Positions 57,688-64,000 of a stretch of 64,000 nt of DNA are shown here, in pieces. Every line of letters begins with the position of its first letter. The stretch's first letter is position 1. Position numbers and translations under genes: made by a program. Source of the DNA: SSF14 sp046331245. Lineage in GTDB: Bacteria; Actinomycetota; Acidimicrobiia; Acidimicrobiales; Microtrichaceae. The notes beneath the pieces are model-generated. The model was given only the letters and a program-made list of their open reading frames with translations, was not told the DNA's origin and searched no databases. The stretch lies in assembly GCA_046331245.1 (NCBI GenBank), contig JAXLRH010000011.1:1-64000 (forward strand), read 5' to 3'.

Positions 57688-59001
57688 GTGATCCCCACCC
57701 GTCGCCTCGCCCTGCTGGCGCTCGTCGTCGCGGTGTCGTTGTGGTTCCTGCCGGTCGATCTCGGCAGCCTGCTGGTCGGGTTCCTGGCGGTGAACGCGCT
57801 GCTGATCGCCGTGGGCGTCGCCGACGCGTTCGCCGGGGCGAACCCCCGCGACCTCGAGATCGTGCGGCACCTTCCTCCCGTGATCGTGATGGGTCGGGAG
57901 GGGGAGCTCACGTGGACGGTCCGCAACAACGGGAGCCGGCGCGCCCGGTTCGCGCTGGCGGACGACCTGGCGCCGTCGCTCAGCGCCGAGGTGCGTCGCG
58001 CCGGCGCGACGCTCGACCCGAACGGAACCGCGACGCTCGGCACGACGCTGCACCCGACGCGCCGAGGCAGGTTCCACCTCTCCGAGGTCGTCGTGCGGAG
58101 CACCGGCCCACTCGGGCTGATGGCGCGGCAGCGCCGCCGCGAGATCGACGCGACGCTGCGGGTGCACCCACCGTTCAAGAGCCGCGACGAGGCCGAGCTC
58201 CGCATCCGCAAGGCGCGGATCCTCGAGGTGGGCCTCCGGTCCGCCCGCGGCCTCGGCGGCGGCACCGAGTTCGAACAGCTCCGCGAGTACACCTCCGACG
58301 ACGAGTTCCGCCGTGTCGACTGGGCGGCGTCGGCCCGCGCCGGTCGTCCGATCGTGCGCACGTACCGACCGGAGCGGAACCAGACCGTGATGGTGCTCCT
58401 CGACAACGGACGCCTCATGGCGGCGAACGTCGACGGGGTGCCACGCCTGGAGCACGGCATCGACGCGACGATCATGCTCACCGCCGTGGCGAGCGGGCTC
58501 GGCGACCGGATCGGCCTCGTCACCTTCGACCAGCGGGTGCGTTCGATCGTGGCCCCGGCGCGGCACCGCGAGCAGGTGTCGCGCGTGACCGAGGCGATGT
58601 TCGACCTCGAGCCGGTGCTCGCCGAGAGCGACTACACCGAGGCGTTCCGCCAGACGCTCGCACGGTTCCGCCGTCGGGCGCTGCTCGTGATCCTCACCGA
58701 CCTCGCGCCCGGCGCCATGACGGGGTCGCTCCTACCGGCCATGCCGCTCATCCTTCGCAGCCACCTCGTGGTGATCGGCGCAGTGCGCGACCCCGAGGTC
58801 ACCGAGTGGGCCACCGGCCCGGTGCTCGACGCGGCGCAGGCCTACCGCAAGAGCGCGGCGCTCACGGCGCTGGCCGAGCGCGACCTGCTCATCGCGCGCC
58901 TGCGCGGCCTCGGCGTCACGGTGGTCGACGCCGTGCCCGGCCGGCTCGCGCCCGAGCTTGCCGACGTGTACATCCGCGTGAAGTCCACCGGCCGGCTGTA
59001 G
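57688..59001 (+). CDS. DUF58 domain protein
   Basis: 437 aa. Two N-terminal membrane spans (LALLALVVAVSLWFLP, LGSLLVGFLAVNALLIAVG), a beta-sandwich part outside or at the membrane, then the DUF58 signature EFEQLREYTSDDEFRRVDWAASARAGRP followed by a VWA-like domain (MVLLDNGRLMA, the degenerate metal site, and ILTDLAPG). It is the usual partner of MoxR. GTG 57688 lies 25 bases after moxR. Confidence 0.92.
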   Translation: MIPTRRLALLALVVAVSLWFLPVDLGSLLVGFLAVNALLIAVGVADAFAGANPRDLEIVRHLPPVIVMGREGELTWTVRNNGSRRARFALADDLAPSLSAEVRRAGATLDPNGTATLGTTLHPTRRGRFHLSEVVVRSTGPLGLMARQRRREIDATLRVHPPFKSRDEAELRIRKARILEVGLRSARGLGGGTEFEQLREYTSDDEFRRVDWAASARAGRPIVRTYRPERNQTVMVLLDNGRLMAANVDGVPRLEHGIDATIMLTAVASGLGDRIGLVTFDQRVRSIVAPARHREQVSRVTEAMFDLEPVLAESDYTEAFRQTLARFRRRALLVILTDLAPGAMTGSLLPAMPLILRSHLVVIGAVRDPEVTEWATGPVLDAAQAYRKSAALTALAERDLLIARLRGLGVTVVDAVPGRLAPELADVYIRVKSTGRL

Positions 59002-59009
59002 GCGTCGAC

Positions 59010-59507
59010 GTGCCGAAGACGAGCGCAGGCCTCCTGCTGTACCGCCGCACCGGAGCGGCCGACGCGGCGGGCGAGCCGAGGCTCGAGGTGCTGGCGGTGC
59101 ACCCGGGCGGCCCGTTCTGGACCAAGCGCGACGAGGGTGCCTGGTCGATCCCGAAGGGCGAGTACGTCGAGGGCGAAGACCCGTTGACGGTCGCTCGGCG
59201 CGAGTTCGCGGAGGAGCTCGGGCGCCCGGTGCCCGCCGGTGAGCCCGTGCCCCTGGGTGAGGTTCGTCAGTCCGGCGGCAAGCGCGTCACCGCCTGGGCG
59301 GTGGCGCTCGCCGACGACGCGGTGTTCGAGGTCGACGAGATCGCGTCGAACACGTTCGAGATGGAGTGGCCGCCGCGCTCGGGCGTGATGCGGGAGTTCC
59401 CGGAGGTGGACCGCGCCGAGTGGTTCGACGTGGCCACCGCCAGGATCAAGTTGGTGCCGGCGCAGACCGGCTTCCTCGACGAGCTGCTCAGGTACGAGCG
59501 AGGTTGA
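59010..59507 (+). CDS. NUDIX hydrolase
   Basis: 165 aa. The Nudix box is complete: GEYVEGEDPLTVARREFAEE followed by LG. SAGLLLYRR opens the fold and the end EFPEVDRAEWFDVATARIKL resembles the group called NUDIX domain-containing or diadenosine-type hydrolases in actinobacteria. It cleaves a nucleoside diphosphate linked to some group X. GTG 59010 lies 8 bases after the DUF58 stop. Last gene of the operon; its end overlaps a small frame on the other strand by 20 bp. Confidence 0.92.
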   Translation: MPKTSAGLLLYRRTGAADAAGEPRLEVLAVHPGGPFWTKRDEGAWSIPKGEYVEGEDPLTVARREFAEELGRPVPAGEPVPLGEVRQSGGKRVTAWAVALADDAVFEVDEIASNTFEMEWPPRSGVMREFPEVDRAEWFDVATARIKLVPAQTGFLDELLRYERG

Positions 59508-59595
59508 CGCCGGTGCGCAGCGCCTCGGTGAGTCGTGCCGCCTCGGCGAGACCGACCCAGAGCGTCAGTGCAAGTGCCTGCTTGAGTGTGTGCAT
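59488..59595 (-). CDS. Possible 35-aa small protein
   Basis: ATG 59595 preceded by a GGGGGG stretch at ribosome-binding distance, ending TGA 59488. The peptide starts MHTLKQALALTLWVGLAEAA and is an amphipathic to hydrophobic helix with mostly G or C at third codon positions. It lies 60 bases downstream of the SpoIIM-like gene on the same strand. Not recognised; could be chance. Confidence 0.3.
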   Translation of the reverse strand: MHTLKQALALTLWVGLAEAARLTEALRTGVNLART

Positions 59596-59654
59596 GTCAT
59601 ACCCCCCGGTCTGACCGGCACGAAGATCGTGCCGTGCGCTCCCATCGGCACGGG

Positions 59655-60695
59655 TCAGGCAGGTGTGAGGGTTGCGCCGCTCAGCTCGGCGGCCCGATCG
59701 AGCTCGGCGATGCTCGGCTCGCCGAAGCGACCGGTGAGCCCGGCGGCCGCTGCGTTGCGCCCGACCCCGAACATCCACGTGAGCGCGAGCGCCTCGAGCA
59801 ACACGCCCACGGCCACACGAGCCCAGGTGGGCAGGCCCGAGGGCGTCACGAACGCCTCGGTGAACCCGGCGAACACGAACATCACCATCGTGCCCATGAC
59901 GATGGTGACCGAGCGGAGGCCCTCCTCGGCGACGGCCTCGCCGCGGGTGCGGTCGCCGGGAGCGAACATGGCCCAGGCGATGCGCAGCCCGGCGCCCGAC
60001 GCCGCCACGACCGCCGTGAGCTCGAGCAGGCCGTGCGGCGCGATGAGCCCCCAGAACTGCGCACCGCGCCCGTGCGAGTGCATCACGGCGGCGTTCACGC
60101 CGAGGTTCGCGCCGTTCTGCACGAGGAGCACCGCGCCGCCGACGCCGCCCAGCGCCCCGCCCCCGTACGACATCACACCCACCTCGATGTTGTGGGTGAA
60201 CAGCTGCACGGCCCAGCCGCTCGCCGCCTCGGACTTGTAGTAGTCGGCGAACTGCCGCTCGGCGACGAGTCGCTGCGTCTCGGGCGGGATGGCCGCGTTG
60301 CGGGTCTCGCCGCTCGCGTACAGCCAGATCCCGAGGGCCAGGGCCGGTGCGAACATCAGGAACGCGGCCATCGCCATGGCGCGCCGGCACGTCCATGCGG
60401 CGGCCGGGAACGTCTCGGTGAAGAACCGGAGCACCGTGACGCCGACGCGTCCCTTGCGGCGGTAGATGAGCCCGCGGGCGGCCCCGAGGGTGCGGCTGAG
60501 GCGGTTCGACAGCGTGACGTCGTCGAAGTGGGTGCGCACGACGCTGAGGTCGGCGCTGGTCGACTGATAGAGGGCGAGGAGCTCGTCGAGCTCGGCGGGC
60601 GTGAGCTTCGTGACCGACCGTCGGCCCTGCGCCACGAGCTCGTCGAGGCGGTTCCACGAGTCCTGGTGCCGGGCGATGAACCGGTCGATGTCCAC
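59655..60695 (-). CDS. Stage II sporulation protein M-like membrane protein
   Basis: 346 aa of the SpoIIM/DUF95 family. A soluble helical head (RFIARHQDSWNRLDELVAQG) typical of the actinobacterial group is followed by about six spans: FLMFAPALALGIWLYAS, the signature FTHNIEVGVMSYGGGALGG, GLIAPHGLLELTAVVAASGAG. In non-sporulating actinobacteria these genes go with RDD, DUF58 and MoxR genes, as here. GTG 60695 is fixed by TACACT ending 6 nt upstream. Confidence 0.9.
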   Translation of the reverse strand: MDIDRFIARHQDSWNRLDELVAQGRRSVTKLTPAELDELLALYQSTSADLSVVRTHFDDVTLSNRLSRTLGAARGLIYRRKGRVGVTVLRFFTETFPAAAWTCRRAMAMAAFLMFAPALALGIWLYASGETRNAAIPPETQRLVAERQFADYYKSEAASGWAVQLFTHNIEVGVMSYGGGALGGVGGAVLLVQNGANLGVNAAVMHSHGRGAQFWGLIAPHGLLELTAVVAASGAGLRIAWAMFAPGDRTRGEAVAEEGLRSVTIVMGTMVMFVFAGFTEAFVTPSGLPTWARVAVGVLLEALALTWMFGVGRNAAAAGLTGRFGEPSIAELDRAAELSGATLTPA

Positions 60696-60701
60696 CGACG
60701 G

Positions 60702-60707
60702 AGTGTA
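60702..60707 (-). promoter_or_regulatory. -10 hexamer TACACT of SpoIIM-like gene
   Basis: On the minus strand TACACT ends 6 nt before GTG 60695. Confidence 0.6.
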
Positions 60708-60715
60708 CGTGTGAG

Positions 60716-60721
60716 TACCGT
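60716..60721 (+). promoter_or_regulatory. -10 hexamer TACCGT before RDD gene
   Basis: TACCGT ends 7 nt before GTG 60729, the start of a 9-codon frame in front of the RDD gene; it is divergent from the SpoIIM-like promoter, 8 bp away. Confidence 0.5.
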
Positions 60722-60728
60722 GACCCGG

Positions 60729-60758
60729 GTGATGGGCACGCGAGCGGGACAGCCATGA
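60729..60758 (+). CDS. Nine-codon upstream frame coupled to RDD gene
   Basis: GTG ATG ... TGA encodes MMGTRAGQP and ends in an ATGA overlap with the RDD start. Its first codon is at the predicted RNA 5' end. It probably loads a ribosome that then restarts at the RDD ATG. Confidence 0.4.
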   Translation: MMGTRAGQP

Positions 60759-61558
60759 GCGTCACGCCGACCATGGGGGTGGTGACCCCCGAGGCGGTCG
60801 TGCTCGAGTTCCGCGCCGCCGGCCTGGCCACGCGGTCGATGGCCAAGGGCATCGACGTCCTGGTCGAGGGCGCGCTGCTGTCGCTGGTGCTGATGGTGTG
60901 TGGCTTCGCCTTCGGCGAGTCGCCCACGGCGCTGATCGTCACGATCTCGATCGCGGCGTTCGTGCTCATCGTGCTGGCTCCGGCGCTGTTCGAGACGTTC
61001 TGGAACGGGCGGACCCCCGGCAAGGCCGTGCTGGGACTCCGCGTCGTGACCACCGAGGGCGGCCCCATCTCGTTCCGCCACGCGATCCTCCGCGGTCTGC
61101 TGCAGATCGTGGAGCTCCCACTCGGCATCGCGGTGTTCGTCGCGCTCGCGAACCGTCGCAGCCAGCGCCTCGGCGACCTGGCCGCCGGCACGTTCGTCAT
61201 CAGCGAGCGCGCCGCCGTGTCGCACATGATCCCGACGGTGTTCTTCCCGCCGCCGGGCTGCGAGGCCTTCTGCCACACGCTCGACGTCAGCCGGGTCGAC
61301 TCCGAGCAGTTCCTCCTCGTGCGCAACTTCCTGCTGCGCGTGACCGAGCTCGACGCCGCGGCGAGGTACGAGCTGTCGGTGCAGCTGGCCACACCGCTGC
61401 GCGACATGTGCACGCCCCACCCGCCGGCCGGCATGACGGCGGAGGTCTTCCTCATCTGCGTGTGCTCGGCGTACCAGATCCGGCACGGCGGGCTGCCCGA
61501 CGTGCCGCTCGGCGCGCCGACCCCCGCCTACGGCCCGACAGGAGCCTGGGTAACCTGA
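60755..61558 (+). CDS. RDD family membrane protein
   Basis: 267 aa. RDD domain with FRAAGLATRSMAKGIDVLVEG (first Arg and Asp), two spans (LLSLVLMVCGFAFG, FVLIVLAPALFETFW), then GRTPGKAVLGLRVV and NRRSQRLGDLAAGTFV. A ~100-residue soluble C-terminal part rich in Cys and Phe follows. RDD proteins are of uncertain role, some linked to sodium or stress tolerance. Divergent from SpoIIM. ATG 60755 lacks a ribosome-binding site but overlaps the end of a nine-codon frame. Confidence 0.9.
   Translation: MSVTPTMGVVTPEAVVLEFRAAGLATRSMAKGIDVLVEGALLSLVLMVCGFAFGESPTALIVTISIAAFVLIVLAPALFETFWNGRTPGKAVLGLRVVTTEGGPISFRHAILRGLLQIVELPLGIAVFVALANRRSQRLGDLAAGTFVISERAAVSHMIPTVFFPPPGCEAFCHTLDVSRVDSEQFLLVRNFLLRVTELDAAARYELSVQLATPLRDMCTPHPPAGMTAEVFLICVCSAYQIRHGGLPDVPLGAPTPAYGPTGAWVT
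61551..61556 (+). promoter_or_regulatory. -10 hexamer TAACCT of cysteine desulfurase gene
   Basis: TAACCT ends 6 nt before GTG 61563, within the last codons of the RDD gene. Confidence 0.6.
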
Positions 61559-61562
61559 ACCG

Positions 61563-62726
61563 GTGAGCGACGCCGCCGTGTACCTCGATCACGCGGCGTC
61601 GACGCCGTTGCGGGAGGCGGCACGCGAGGCGCTCCGCGACGTGGAGGGCGTGGCCGCGGCGAACGCCAGCGGTGCGCACCGGGCCGCACGGCGTGCCCGG
61701 GCCGCGATCGACGACGCCCGTGAGGCACTGGCCGGGGTGCTGGGCGCGGATCCCGGCGACATCGTGTTCACGTCGGGCGGCACGGAGTCGGACAACCTCG
61801 CCGTGCTCGGGCGCCACGCCGCGGTGGGCGGCCGCGTGCTGTGCTCGGCGGTGGAGCACCCGGCCGTGCTCGAGGCCACGCACCTCGTCGACGGCAAGAC
61901 CGTCGGCACCGACGAGCGCGGCGTGGTCGACCTCGACGCCCTGACCGCGATCCTCGACGCCGACGTGTCGCTGGTGTCGGTGATGACCGTGAACAACGAG
62001 GTCGGCGTCGTGCAGCCCGTCGCCGAGATCGCCGAGCTCGTGCGCCGGTCGGCGCCGTCGGCCCTGGTGCACACCGACGCGGTGCAGGCGCTGAACTGGG
62101 TCGACCTCCGCTCCGTCACGCCGCATGTCGACCTGCTCTCGCTGTCGGCGCACAAGTTCGGCGGCCCGCAGGGCGTCGGCCTGTGCGTGGTACGCCGCGG
62201 CGCCGAGGTGGCGGCCCGTCAGGTGGGCGGTGGACAGGAGCGTGAGCGGCGGAGCGGCACCTCCAACGTCGCCGGCATCGTCGCGATGGCCGCGGCCGCG
62301 GTGGACGCCGACGCGTCGCGAGCCGAGGAGGTCGTCCGCCTCGCCTCGTTGCGCGACCGATTGGTGCAGCTCGTGACGACCGGCCTCGACGGGGACGTGG
62401 TCCGCACCGGTGTCGCCCGCGAAAGCCGGTCGGACGGCGATGCGCACATCGCCGCGGGGTTCGCGCACTTCTGCTTCGCCGGCGTCGACAGCGAGGCGCT
62501 CCTGTTCCTGCTCGACGATGCGGACGTGTATGCGTCGGCGGGCTCGGCGTGCGCGTCGGGCGCGCAGCATCCGTCGCACGTGCTCGAGGCGATGGGCATC
62601 GGTCACGACCTCGCCGCCGGCTCGTTGCGCCTCACGCTCGGCCACACCACCACGGCCGACGACGTCGACCGTGCCGCGGCGGCGGTGGTCGCCGCCGTCG
62701 CGCGCCTGCGGCGGTACCCGCGGTGA
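61563..62726 (+). CDS. Cysteine desulfurase (IscS/NifS family)
   Basis: 387 aa PLP enzyme that takes sulfur from cysteine. YLDHAASTPLREAA opens the protein, the PLP lysine is in LSAHKFGGPQGVG (about 200), and the sulfur-carrying Cys is in GSACASGAQHPS (about 325). mnmA follows 10 bases downstream, so its main duty is probably to supply sulfur for tRNA 2-thiolation, an arrangement known from many bacteria; Fe-S assembly is also possible. Confidence 0.93.
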   Translation: MSDAAVYLDHAASTPLREAAREALRDVEGVAAANASGAHRAARRARAAIDDAREALAGVLGADPGDIVFTSGGTESDNLAVLGRHAAVGGRVLCSAVEHPAVLEATHLVDGKTVGTDERGVVDLDALTAILDADVSLVSVMTVNNEVGVVQPVAEIAELVRRSAPSALVHTDAVQALNWVDLRSVTPHVDLLSLSAHKFGGPQGVGLCVVRRGAEVAARQVGGGQERERRSGTSNVAGIVAMAAAAVDADASRAEEVVRLASLRDRLVQLVTTGLDGDVVRTGVARESRSDGDAHIAAGFAHFCFAGVDSEALLFLLDDADVYASAGSACASGAQHPSHVLEAMGIGHDLAAGSLRLTLGHTTTADDVDRAAAAVVAAVARLRRYPR

Positions 62727-62736
62727 GGGACGCATC

Positions 62737-63783
62737 GTGACCCGCGTGCTCGTCGCCATGTCGGGAGGCGTCGACAGCTCCGTCGCCGCGGCGCTGCTCC
62801 GTGAACAGGGCCACGACGTGGTCGGCGTCACGATGAAGCTGTGGGGCGGCGAGAGCGACTCCGGGTGCTGCTCGGTGTCCGACGTCGACGACGCCCGCCG
62901 GGTTGCGCAGCAGCTCGGCATCGACCACCACGTGTTCAACTTCGGCGACGACTTCGAGCAGTTCGTCGTGGAGCCCTACGTCGCCGATCACGTGGCCGGT
63001 CTCACGCCCAACCCGTGCGTCGAGTGCAACCGGCACCTGAAATTCGACAAGCTGCTCCGCCGCGCCGACGCGCTCGGCTTCGACCTCGTGGCGACCGGCC
63101 ATCACGCCCGCCGCGTCGAGGTCGGGGGAGGGTTCCGCATCGCCCGTGGCGCCGACGCGGCGAAGGACCAGAGCTACGTGCTGTACCCGGTCGTCGGCGA
63201 TGCGCTCGCCCGCACCCTGTTTCCGCTCGGCGACATGACGAAGGACCGCGTGCGGGAGCTCGCCGCCGAGCTCGGCCTGCGCACCGCCACGAAGCCCGAC
63301 AGCCAGGACGTGTGCTTCATCACCCGTGCCCAGGGCGGTCGAAGCTCGTTCCTCGGCGACCGCATCCCGCTCCGGACCGGTCGGGTCGTGGACGTCGCCG
63401 GCGAGGAGCTCGGCGAGATCGAGGGCGTCGAGCTGGTGACGATCGGCCAGCGCCGCGGCCTCGACGTGGGCGGGCCGGGCGGGCGGCGGTACGTGGTCGA
63501 CGTCGACGGCGCGTCGGCGACCGTCACCGTCGGCTCAGCGAACGACCTGCTGCGCGACGGCCTCTCCGTGGGGGACGTGGTGTGGGCCGGGCCTCCCGCC
63601 GGCGGCGCGCTCGCCGTTCAGTGCTCGGCCCACGGTCGTGCCCTGCCGGCGACCGTCGTGGTCGACTCGCCCGATTGTGTGACCGTGACCTGGGACGAGC
63701 CGCAGCGGCGCGTCGCTCCGGGCCAGAGCGCCGTGATCTACGACGGCGACGTGGTGGTGGGCGGGGGCATCGTCACCCGGTGA
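62737..63783 (+). CDS. mnmA: tRNA-specific 2-thiouridylase
   Basis: 348 aa. Adds sulfur to uridine 34 of tRNA-Lys, -Glu and -Gln. PP-loop SGGVDSSVAA at the N-terminus, the Cys in TPNPCVECNRHLKFD and the second active-site Cys in KPDSQDVCFI are all present, as is KDQSYVLYPV. Length is normal. GTG 62737 has GGTGAGGGA upstream. It partners with the preceding cysteine desulfurase. Its last 11 bases overlap the convergent gene at the window edge. Confidence 0.95.
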   Translation: MTRVLVAMSGGVDSSVAAALLREQGHDVVGVTMKLWGGESDSGCCSVSDVDDARRVAQQLGIDHHVFNFGDDFEQFVVEPYVADHVAGLTPNPCVECNRHLKFDKLLRRADALGFDLVATGHHARRVEVGGGFRIARGADAAKDQSYVLYPVVGDALARTLFPLGDMTKDRVRELAAELGLRTATKPDSQDVCFITRAQGGRSSFLGDRIPLRTGRVVDVAGEELGEIEGVELVTIGQRRGLDVGGPGGRRYVVDVDGASATVTVGSANDLLRDGLSVGDVVWAGPPAGGALAVQCSAHGRALPATVVVDSPDCVTVTWDEPQRRVAPGQSAVIYDGDVVVGGGIVTR

Positions 63784-64000
63784 CGATGCCGCGCCGGGCC
63801 GCCTCGGACATCACGGCGCCGGGACGACCGACGCTAAGGAGCACGGCCCGCGCGAGCTGCAGCTCGCCGTCGTCACGCGAGGTGCGGGCGGCGATCTCGA
63901 TCGGCGTGTCGAACGCGATCTCGAGCACGAGGCCCGGGGCGTTCGACGTGAGGTCGGTGGCCGTCGTCCCCTCGAGCGCGGGCCCGAAGGCGACGATCCG
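63773..64000 (-). CDS. Partial hypothetical protein at right edge
   Basis: The last 75 codons of a gene whose start lies beyond the window. The minus-strand frame from 64000 is open to TGA 63773-63775 with strong G/C preference at third positions. The end reads GLVLEIAFDTPIEIAARTS and ends GAVMSEAARRGIVTG. I do not recognise the family. It overlaps the end of mnmA by 11 bp. Confidence 0.65.
   Translation of the reverse strand, partial: RIVAFGPALEGTTATDLTSNAPGLVLEIAFDTPIEIAARTSRDDGELQLARAVLLSVGRPGAVMSEAARRGIVTG

Noticed and set aside
59586..60758. 390-residue + frame antisense to the SpoIIM-like gene
   Set aside because: The minus-strand protein has the SpoIIM signature and membrane spans; the + frame is charged and without domain. 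Only its last nine codons are considered real.

Overview
The window is a high-GC, gene-dense actinobacterial chromosome segment. The order argS-lysA-hom-thrC-(thrB position)-rho-rpmE-prfA-prmC ... wecA-atpI-atpBEFHAGDC ... murA is the block known from Mycobacterium tuberculosis Rv1292-Rv1315. Separate b, b' and delta ATP synthase subunits (no mycobacterial b-delta fusion) and the nature of the interspersed genes suggest a deep-branching lineage such as Acidimicrobiia; that placement is inference.

Layout. 1-1490 looks accessory: an orphan Imm7 immunity gene and an unrecognised membrane protein, ending at a tRNA-Arg(CCG) that is transcribed away from argS. 1646-15634 is the amino-acid and translation block: argS, lysA, a GGDEF/EAL protein, hom, thrC, an ApgM-type protein at the thrB position (probable homoserine kinase), a degenerate rho, type-B L31, an unknown gene, prfA and prmC. 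15651-18919 holds a zinc-ribbon membrane protein, a cyclic-nucleotide-binding protein, a cupin and a thiolase-like protein. 18965-22041 is rpiB, glyA, wecA. 22006-29628 is a D-aminoacylase-like amidohydrolase divergent from a branched-chain amino-acid-type ABC transporter with fused permeases; a perfect 10-bp inverted repeat lies between them. 29751-38105 is the complete F1Fo ATP synthase operon, with atpE bracketed by GC hairpins.

38168-45169 carries glpX, an acidic hypothetical, a C-terminal J-domain protein, an alpha/beta hydrolase, an L,D-transpeptidase, an MFS transporter and murA (Asp variant). 45200-46440 is an AbiEi/DUF559-type gene bracketed by related palindromes and G-rich tracts. 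46518-53760 holds nfu-type scaffold, meaB, enoyl-CoA hydratase, a secreted beta-propeller, a maltokinase-like pseudokinase, rhomboid, SRPBCC and methyltransferase genes. 53840-61558 is a DUF4129-DUF4350-MoxR-DUF58-Nudix operon facing SpoIIM and RDD membrane genes. 61563-63783 is a cysteine desulfurase followed by mnmA, a sulfur donor and a tRNA thiolation enzyme; a partial gene runs off the right edge.

A striking global feature is that about twenty genes have a TANNNT-type -10 hexamer (two are CATACT) ending 6-9 nt before the start codon, the geometry of leaderless transcripts. This decided several start codons here. The leading oddities are the Rho homologue that lacks both P-loop lysines and the C-terminal region, the ThrB replacement, the bracketed AbiEi/DUF559 gene and the pseudokinase. 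No CRISPR array, rRNA, transposase or prophage was seen.
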